Shown here piece by piece: positions 56,766 through 64,000 of a DNA stretch of 64,000 bases. Position 1 is the first letter of the stretch. Each line of letters begins with the position of its first letter. The DNA is taken from the NCBI GenBank assembly GCA_000708835.1, contig DF237107.1, positions 101,479 to 165,478 on the forward strand, given 5' to 3'. A program made the translations under genes and the position numbers. The DNA is from Klebsormidium nitens. Its lineage: Eukaryota; Streptophyta; Klebsormidiophyceae; Klebsormidiales; Klebsormidiaceae. Below the pieces are notes generated by a model. That model made no database searches. It saw only the letters and a program-made list of their open reading frames with translations, and was not told the origin of the DNA.

Positions 56766-58560
56766 TGCTTCGTTTGTGCTTCTCACAATCCTTACTTTTT
56801 CAACTCGTGATCTAGGCGCTTCTTTCCACGCCGTCTAGCAAAGATGTTCCTTGGAGCCACGTGTACTTGATTGCCCTTGGTCAGATCCACGTAACCACAA
56901 TAGGAGACAGGCAAACCCCTCCGTTCAAGGAGTTGCAGTTCACAGATGTCAGCACAAACGGATAGCGCACTTGGTGCTCCCCTCAAAGTCCACAAATGTT
57001 CTAGCTAGGCAGAGCTGCATTGCGCATTGCAAGCCCTGAAACTTGAAGGCGAAACAATGGGCGATGACCGTTTCCAAGCAAAGCTTGTCGGAAGACGCAC
57101 GGTAACGATTGCTTAGCCCGTTAACGTTGCACCTTACACGTGTCGTTACACGATTAGCTGATACTTCAACATTTGCAACTAGGTAGCACAGAAAACGAAA
57201 TTGCTTGCCTGGAGGATGCTTTCTCTGATCTCATGCTTTCTCATGCATGTCATAGAAGTTCAATTCCAAAGCCAATGGCGTCCTTGCATAAACAATGCTG
57301 ATACTCGTAATATCGTGCTGATCAAGCACTTGTTGTCAGAAGACCTGGCGACGGCATCAAGATGGCGAGTCCGATGGAGATTGCATCTCTGTTGCAACGG
57401 CCCCGAGGGATCCAGGAATGGTGGAATGAAGTAGAGGAGTCAATGCACGTAAGGGTCTTCAGTTCCTTGTTTCCCCATAAACCCACACTGGGATAGATCT
57501 TAGGTAGAGGGGAGACATTTTGTGGAGCGCAAATTGACATTCTGGCCAGTATAGTCCGCAACTCACTGGCAATTGCTTGTTGTATAGTCCGCAACTCACA
57601 TGAGCAGTAAATTGCTTCAAGATGATCCCTTTCACAACGGACTGAAGGATCAGTGAGTCTTGGAGGGAAACCAGAAATGCAGCATCACAAGGAGTGTTGT
57701 ACGATAAAAATTGCTGCTTTGCCCAATTGAACAGAGCAGAGCAGATGGACTTCCTCAGCTTTAGATTCTGATGCAAGTGGATCAGAGTTTGTTGCCAAAC
57801 CCCATTGTGAACTCTTATGTTTCTTGTCATGTCTTCACATTGGCAAGAGCAATTCAGTTGAATTTAGATATCAGCTAAACAGCTGCTCCCACCAATGACA
57901 TCTGAGCACGTCTGCTCAGTCTGTCAAAGCTGCTACAGGAGTATATTGGCCACATTAATATTTTTAAGATACAGTGTACCGCAACAGCCTGGGACAAGAT
58001 TCTGAAAGAAACAAAGAAGTTGCCCCCCTAGGTTTTGCACCATCATTCATGCATCAAGTCAAGAGGGTATGGGGCAAACCGGTCAGGTCTTACTCACTTA
58101 ATTGGAACAATATTGACTCGAAATTTGAATACCAAACAGGGACTGAAGACAGAAAACTGACAAGATTGCCTCTTGCGCAGTTTGCCCGTGCACGACCTGA
58201 CTTTCAGAAGAATGTGCAGGTAATTCTTTCTAGCCTTTTCCATATTTAGTTCCAGGATAAACTTATCAGTAGATCAAGATGGGAACACGTAGTCTTTTTC
58301 CGCCGCATTTTGACATCAGCAGTGCTTCTCGCGCTTCATAAGACAGAATTCAGTAAGCAGTCTTTTATCCCCTGATTGAAGACGACAATCATGTGCCCTC
58401 ACCATTTCTCGCCTAGCCTTCCATGACCCCCTCGTGTTTCTCTACATCTTGCAGACAGAGCTGTATAGCTTTGCTGCAGACCCCACTTGTGCCCAAGCAA
58501 AGTCTTCACCCCTGCTCCTTAAGCTGTTCAAAGGCTCTTATTGCCCCTCTTTCTCTGGAC
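56766..58560. other. Divergent intergenic region, FPGS to SGNH hydrolase
   Basis: This 1.8-kb stretch presumably carries both promoters and may hide 5' non-coding exons. It contains a 33-bp-period direct repeat at 57550-57599. No gene is recognised. Confidence 0.4.
57550..57599 (+). repeat. Direct repeat TATAGTCCGCAACTCAC, twice
   Basis: Two identical 17-bp copies sit 33 bp apart, with AATTGCTT following each unit at a slightly different spacing. Confidence 0.85.
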
Positions 58561-61500
58561 ATGCATGAGAGTTTTAAATCCTTTTCCCCATTCTCACAGA
58601 AACTGGTGACCACAGCCACATTTACTGTCTTGGTCCTCTTTGCGGGGGCGCTGCTTCTGCTGCGGCACGCCCCGCTCACCGGCGAACAGATTCTGGTCAA
58701 AGTCGGGCCAGAAGAGTATGGGCCGACAGAGGACTGGCCTCCTTTCGTAGAGGAGCGGATACAGCGACCAGACTGGAGCGGGAGGCACCAACGGCTGGTT
58801 CAAGAAGCAAAAAACGGCGAGTTTGATCTCTTGTACCTAGGGGACTCGATCACAGAGGTGAGCTTGTGAGTCACGTTGAATGTATTGTTTACGATGTGTC
58901 GTTGTAATGTGGTCGCGCTTTGATCTGGGAGGTTAAGCGAGAATTTTGTGGCATGAAATGTAGGGCAGGCAATCGGTTTTTCTGACGATCTATGCGCAGA
59001 GCTGGCCACTCTTCATGGAATCGTTGGCAGGAGAGTGCAGACTTGCCCCGACATTGGTGTCATTCCCAAATCGACGAATTGTTTTGAATTCGGAAAATTG
59101 CTCAAGTTGTCGCGAAGATGATCCAATCAAGGTGGGGGTCTGCGGCAACAGATCGGAGTCGCATGCTCTCCCAGCGGCCCTGTAGCTCTCGAATGGTAGA
59201 AGACATTGCAGCGGTTCCGAACTGTACGACAGGAAACTCTGAGGAGTCCGCTGTCTTTTGTTTCACACTCGGGGTCACATTGTATGCTTATTTGGGACCC
59301 TCAAACCATCAAGGCCAGCTGAAAGTACTCTGGGAAAGCTCGCGAAACAATACGGGCCTCGCACAACGGCGATTACCTAATTCGTTTCTAATCTTCGTCA
59401 CAGGGATGGGTGGGGACCAGTGTGGACCGACCCATGGAGAAGTATGAAGGCAACAAGTGAGTGTTGGTTTGGACGGCTCCGTATGTTGCTTGCTTATATG
59501 GTTCACAACAGTTGAGTGTCACGGGGATGTTTGTTGACACGTGAGGAATTTGACACCTGTCTATGTACAGGCCTAGACAGTCCTTGCACTTTTCGGAGCG
59601 CTTCCGGTCGCACCATAAGCCTTTCTATTGAGTCCTGATTCCGAGTGCCGCGTGGCAGGCAGACTTGGGACGAATTGAACCGGGAGCTGGGAGTGAGCGC
59701 GGCCGACTTCGGCATCGCGGGGGACAGGGTCCTGCATCTTCTGTGGCGGATGCAAGTAAGCTTCGAGATCAGATTTGCATTGATTGTTGTCCAGCAAGAC
59801 ATATCGGCCTCCATATGAATCTCGTCATGCCAGAGCTTGATAACGACTCTCAGAGTCAGCTGGCTTGAAGTGGGCGTTCTGTTCCGCCGAACGCCGGACG
59901 TCCAAGGTTAGCGGAAGGGGGTCTCACGCAAATTTGAGCGATAATTGCGAACGCCAAGTGCCGGGTTTCGTGCCGATTACCAGCGCAGCGACGGCTGCAG
60001 TCCTGGCTCAAGTTCAACTACATCGGATCAGTCGCCGTGACGTGACGTCAGTGCTGACACTTTGAAACGCCCACTTTAACGAATGTTTGGTGAAGCCACA
60101 ACATTCCCCGAGTCCGGCACTCTCCGATTCGGGCACTCTGTGCAACCTTGTGAAGCCAAACCTCAAATGGGAATCCCAAATTCAGCCGGCTGACGAAGGT
60201 TTGGTCAGCTGCAAAACTTGCGGTTTGCTTGCCGGAGTTTGAGCTACCTTGGCATGGGAAGCTTTCAGGCGGCGGCGGTCAGTTCGAAGAGTCGTCGGGG
60301 CAGACCTCTAAGCCCTCTCTTTTGTTTGTGCAGAACGGAGAGCTGCCGGCGAGAACGCCTAAGGTGCTCATTCTGTGCATAGGGGTCAACGATTTGGGGA
60401 GCGGCCAATCGGTCGACGATACCTTTGAGCATGTGAGGTCCTTCTGAACTTCTATCCTTGCGCTTGTCACGAAGGAGATGACTACTTTTATGCGCTAGCA
60501 CAATCGGGGTGTCCTTCACAGAACAAGTGTGCTCTTTTGAGGCAGCTGAGTAATGCTGCCTGAATTCGTCGTACTCTTGTAAGTGCCGCAGTCTCCGGGA
60601 TTAGGCTTCCTCAGCCTCTTGTGTTGGTCCATGGAATTGTTCATTGGAATCGTCGAGCTCTTTCCTGTATGGGCTCCTGACATTCTTACGACGCGCTCGC
60701 CCTTCGTGCGCACTGCAAGCGCGACCTTGAAAGGCGTCGTTAGTCGCTTCTTGTGCGTCCGTTTGGCGGGATTCCCTTGTGTGCCTTAACGAGTGTGTCT
60801 CGTCTGCCTGTTTTCAGATGAAGCGGCTTCTTGGCTTCTTCGAGACGAGGACGCCGGAGATGGGCATCGCGCTTCTGTCCGTCCTTCCGTCGGTAAGTTC
60901 TGCTTGGAGTAATGGGAACCGACCTAAGTTTAGCTCAGATGGATTCTCTAGCACTTGCGATGAAGAAGGCTTACTGGAAAGGCAGACCTGCGAATGCCCC
61001 CTCAGCTGTCCATGTTGGGCAAGGGTGTACTGGGGCAAAGGTGTGATTGACGCTGCAAATGATATCCGGCAATCCTTCTCGAATCTCATCATCGTCCAAC
61101 ACATATATGGAGTAGACAAGCGTTCTTCGATAACTTCGATGAGATCTGCCTGTGTATTCTGAACAGCTGTCTAGATTTTAGGTTGTCGACAGTTGGTAGG
61201 CAAGACAGTCTGAATGGCGTGCCAATGCCTATGCGAGCTGAAGCTAGGTTGAGAACGGACTCATCGCAGCGTTCGGCTGCCTTATGCTGAAGTGACACAA
61301 TTGCTAAATCAGCAAGCGCACTCCTTACCCCAATGTCAAACGTTTGCCCGCCATTGCAGGCATACGGCGTACCGACGGGTGCGCGGCACGAGGGGCCCGG
61401 GCAACTAAATAAGAAGCTCAAAAAGCTCGACGGTACGTGGACTCAATGTCTGACGTACCCCAGGTTCCGCAGCTTTCAGTCAGCCAGTCAGCCTAAGGGT

Positions 61501-62257
61501 ATTCCTGGCTCGGTGATATGCCTATCCGAAAGTTTCAAGCGGCGAATCACCTCTCGGAACCGCTATGTTTGCTCTTGTCCACACGTCCACAGCCGTTGTC
61601 AACGTGACCGGGTTTGCTGTGATCGAAACCTTTTTAAGAAGTCGGAAGATAGCTTCCCAGAAGCCTCTCCTCTGTCATCCGAGGGCTGAGACCAGTTGAG
61701 TCTCTTCCAATCTTTGCCATCCCCAGAACTATCTGCGGCTCACAATCATATATCGTGCTTCGGCCATCTTTCTCTCCTCGACATCCTGTTCCCAATGCTC
61801 AGAACTGAATGGACAGTATTCCGACTCTTGCAGGGGGAAGAATACGATTCATTGATTGCACGTCCGTCTTCTCAGAGGGAGACGGCGTTAAAAACGAACT
61901 TTTTCTGGTGAGTGGGAACAAAACCTGAGATCGCCCGCTACAAGTCGTGCGCTAGTGTCAATTCTGCTTGGCACGAAATCAGATTGCGTTCAAGCAGAAA
62001 GCCTTAATTGCTCGAAGACGATCTCGTCCAGTTTGCGCAGGTCTTTCATTCCAGTCGTGTCTTCAAGAGCAGCCACCATCGGCATCTTCTTCTGCTTAGG
62101 ATTGTGAGAATTGCAAGCTTAACCTCAGTGTCCACGTCACCTTCTCCAGCCCGACTTTCTGCACCTGAACGGGGACGGTTACCGACGGTGGGCGCTTTGC
62201 TTCAAGGACGACGTGCGAAAACTGTTGAAAAAGCATAGCAGAAGACGATTACGATAG
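58561..62257 (+). CDS. SGNH/GDSL hydrolase, PAF-acetylhydrolase-like, with N-terminal membrane anchor (8 exons)
   Basis: Exons are 58561-58857, 59404-59456, 59659-59755, 60334-60432, 60818-60892, 61360-61432, 61834-61907 and 62150-62257, giving 291 residues in frame. An in-frame ATG at 58423 would add 46 residues. The enzyme is an ester hydrolase of the SGNH superfamily. Block I is LLYLGDSITE (Ser96), block II FGIAGDR (Gly138), block III IGVND (Asn168) and block V DFLHLNGDGY (Asp258 and His261, completing the triad). The order and the sequence WRMQNGELP resemble the platelet-activating-factor acetylhydrolase 1B alpha subunit and related acyl esterases. Residues 1-35 contain a hydrophobic helix (TATFTVLVLFAGALLLL), so the catalytic part probably faces the lumen or outside. 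The physiological ester is unknown; glycan O-acetyl or lipid acyl groups are candidates. Confidence 0.92.
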
Positions 62258-63521
62258 AAAGCCAGGTTAAGGTTACCATTTTCCCGTAAATCAGTCTTCG
62301 ATGTTGGCGTTCAATAAGGCTCGTCTCGACCAGCTTCAAGCATCATTCATTCTATACTCTGCAAGAGCTTCCCGGTTTGGGTGTGCTCTTGAAGCGGCAC
62401 TGGAGCAATCATGGAGTCGTCTGAGGGTCGACGTCAGCAACACCGCAATCAAGTCAACATGCGTTGCTTCTTGAGTGGTTGCTCAATTCAAAGCCCGCCG
62501 CATGGTTGAATACCAAACACACGAAAAGCAAGTATGTCACCTAGCCTCCTTAGATCAGCGCCTGGCTCCTGTGCGCTTGGCCGCTTAGCGCGTCTTCACT
62601 CATGATGCCTAGTTTCTATACGATTGATCATGTACTTAGAAACGTCACTGGCACGTTATGCGGGCAGCTTGTTGGTCGTACGCGTTCTACTTGGGTTCGA
62701 CTCTACTCCGCCCTTTTGTACTTTCATATGACATCCCATTTAGCGCGCGGCATCGTCGACGATCAATAAGTTGGAGGTGATAGGCGGACGGTCGTGCAAT
62801 TAACGATCGCGATGCGACTCGTTAGTATAATTATTTCACTAGTTGGTCAATGGCACGATGTAACCTGCATGGCGATAATAATTTCAATGATGCCACATGT
62901 GCATGCACTATAGCTACCGTACGTCCCTTAAACGCATCAAGCTTCAATCAACGTACGATCATATACTATAAGCGGGCTTTCAACTTGGCTCTTTAGCGCG
63001 AAGACTTTTCCAGGACACTATTTAATGATTTCGCCTATTCTCAGGCGCCTCCGACAACCCCCTTCACTTCGGTGGCGCGAAATCTTCCAACGTCAACTTC
63101 TTCGGAGATAGTACGATTGTTTAGGGATTTGTGGCTTAAGTTAGCAGCAGAAAAAGTTGCCTTGATGGTTCATGATGTCATGTCTACCACGCTACGTACC
63201 ATATCACCATATCTAGATGCATATAAGGATCAAACGTAGGGCTGGATTGATTGGAGAAATGACTGCATGAAGTTTTCGATCTTTGATCACGACTAGTAAG
63301 GGTCGGACAAAATCTTCCGTATTCTTGATCAGTATACATACAGCACTCTCTTGATTAATCCATAAAGGCCTGCCAAATATTCCATCAAAAGAATGACACG
63401 CGCCGAGGTAGACGGGATAAGGCCTGGATACAGGAGCTGAAATTGAACAGTATCATTAACTCTGTACGTGCACATGATCAATCGGACGTTTACAAAAACC
63501 TATTTCAGGAACTTCGCGTCC
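62258..63521. other. Intergenic, downstream of SGNH hydrolase
   Basis: No gene, RNA or distinct repeat is recognised. The sequence is AT-rich from about 62600 onward. Confidence 0.4.
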
Positions 63522-63701
63522 CTATTCCTTGGTGCTCAAGTCTATGCCGGGCACGCAGACCGTGGGATCCAGCTTGAGAAGCGTCGTTTCGCCATTGCTT
63601 GACGGCTGCGCCGCTTTGAAAGCGTCCGTTGCAGTGGCGTCCGTTTTGAGGGCGGCAATCAGCGCGCGCCGGGGGATCTGCGCGAGCGCGTTGGCGGCAG
63701 A
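63522..63701 (-). CDS. Last exon of an unrecognised gene (partial)
   Basis: A GC-rich exon starts at 63701 after a pyrimidine-rich acceptor (TTCTTCCTGCCAG) and ends at TAG, giving 59 residues. It reads SAANALAQIPRRALIAALKT and later TVCVPGIDLSTKE. Upstream exons would lie at higher coordinates, in the last 300 bases or beyond the window. I do not recognise the family. The plus strand is also open here, so the strand rests on the splice acceptor, codon composition and a sensible stop. Confidence 0.5.
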   Translation of the reverse strand, partial: SAANALAQIPRRALIAALKTDATATDAFKAAQPSSNGETTLLKLDPTVCVPGIDLSTKE

Positions 63702-64000
63702 CTGGCAGGAAGAATTGAAACACGTTTCAGAGTCTGGTGGCCGATGGGTTTTCAAAAACCTGCGCACGATATGAAGGGCCGCTGGCGGGATTCTTCAAGT
63801 ACACGAAGTATCACATTCTTCTATGATATACATACAGAGCTAACTGCCTTTCGACAGAGATGCCAGTATCGAAGTAAACGATCTCGAGCCTCAGTTAGGG
63901 TGATCATGAGATCGAGGAGAAACGAAGAAGGAGACTTTTCACAGGACCATTTGACAGAATTCAGCACCGCTCACGGGACTGACGGGGACGATGTTAGAAG

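Noticed and set aside
57201-57434. Open frame in the FPGS/SGNH intergenic region
   Set aside because: No motif, no splice context, and composition like the surrounding non-coding DNA.
62640-62730. tRNA-like T-loop (GGGTTCGACTCT)
   Set aside because: Neither T-stem nor acceptor stem pairs, and no D or anticodon arm is found upstream.

Overview
The window is nuclear DNA of an intron-rich photosynthetic eukaryote, most likely a streptophyte (charophyte) green alga of the Klebsormidium type. The lineage is an inference from gene content and architecture. The content includes a plant-style MutS2, a COMT/HIOMT-like O-methyltransferase, a BIG BROTHER-like RING-H2 protein, a MUR3-type GT47 exostosin, a plant-like folylpolyglutamate synthase (FPGS) and a plant-type tRNA-Lys. 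Exons are short and GC-rich with GT-AG introns. There are no operons, ribosome binding sites or CRISPR arrays. Gene models were assembled by hand from splice sites, reading-frame phase and family motifs. In the genes called complete, every junction keeps the frame.

Layout: (1) 490-7623 (+) MutS2-like ATPase with an acidic insert and no visible Smr domain. (2) 8512-8617 (-) tRNA-Lys(CTT) with a 33-nt intron. (3) 10055-12772 (+) SAM-dependent O-methyltransferase. (4) 14617-17086 (-) RING-H2/UIM protein. (5) 18551-23729 (+) CPA1-type Na+/H+ antiporter, paralog 1. (6) 25022-27960 (-) GT47 exostosin glycosyltransferase. (7) 30022-36003 (+) antiporter paralog 2, with nearly the same exon structure. 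(8) 36866-37561 foldback/MITE-like element. (9) 38329-43249 (+) secreted alpha-carbonic anhydrase. (10) 44497-49273 (-) DDRGK1/UFBP1 of the UFMylation pathway. (11) 49952-56765 (-) FPGS. (12) 58561-62257 (+) membrane-anchored SGNH/GDSL hydrolase. (13) 63522-63701 (-) last exon of an unrecognised gene that may continue past the right edge.

The genes form no single pathway. Two antiporters and a carbonic anhydrase concern ion, pH and carbon handling. MutS2, FPGS, DDRGK1 and the RING protein are housekeeping or protein-quality functions, and GT47 points to the cell wall.

The most unusual signal is not a gene. Introns of at least four unrelated genes contain decayed tandem copies of their own splice-site region with the start (or end) of the adjacent exon: MutS2 intron 2, antiporter-2 introns 3, 4 and 5, GT47 intron 1 and carbonic anhydrase intron 5. 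Repeat offsets are about 130-210 bp. The copies carry stops, indels or lost splice dinucleotides. This suggests a recurrent local duplication process that lengthens introns and leaves pseudo-exons behind.
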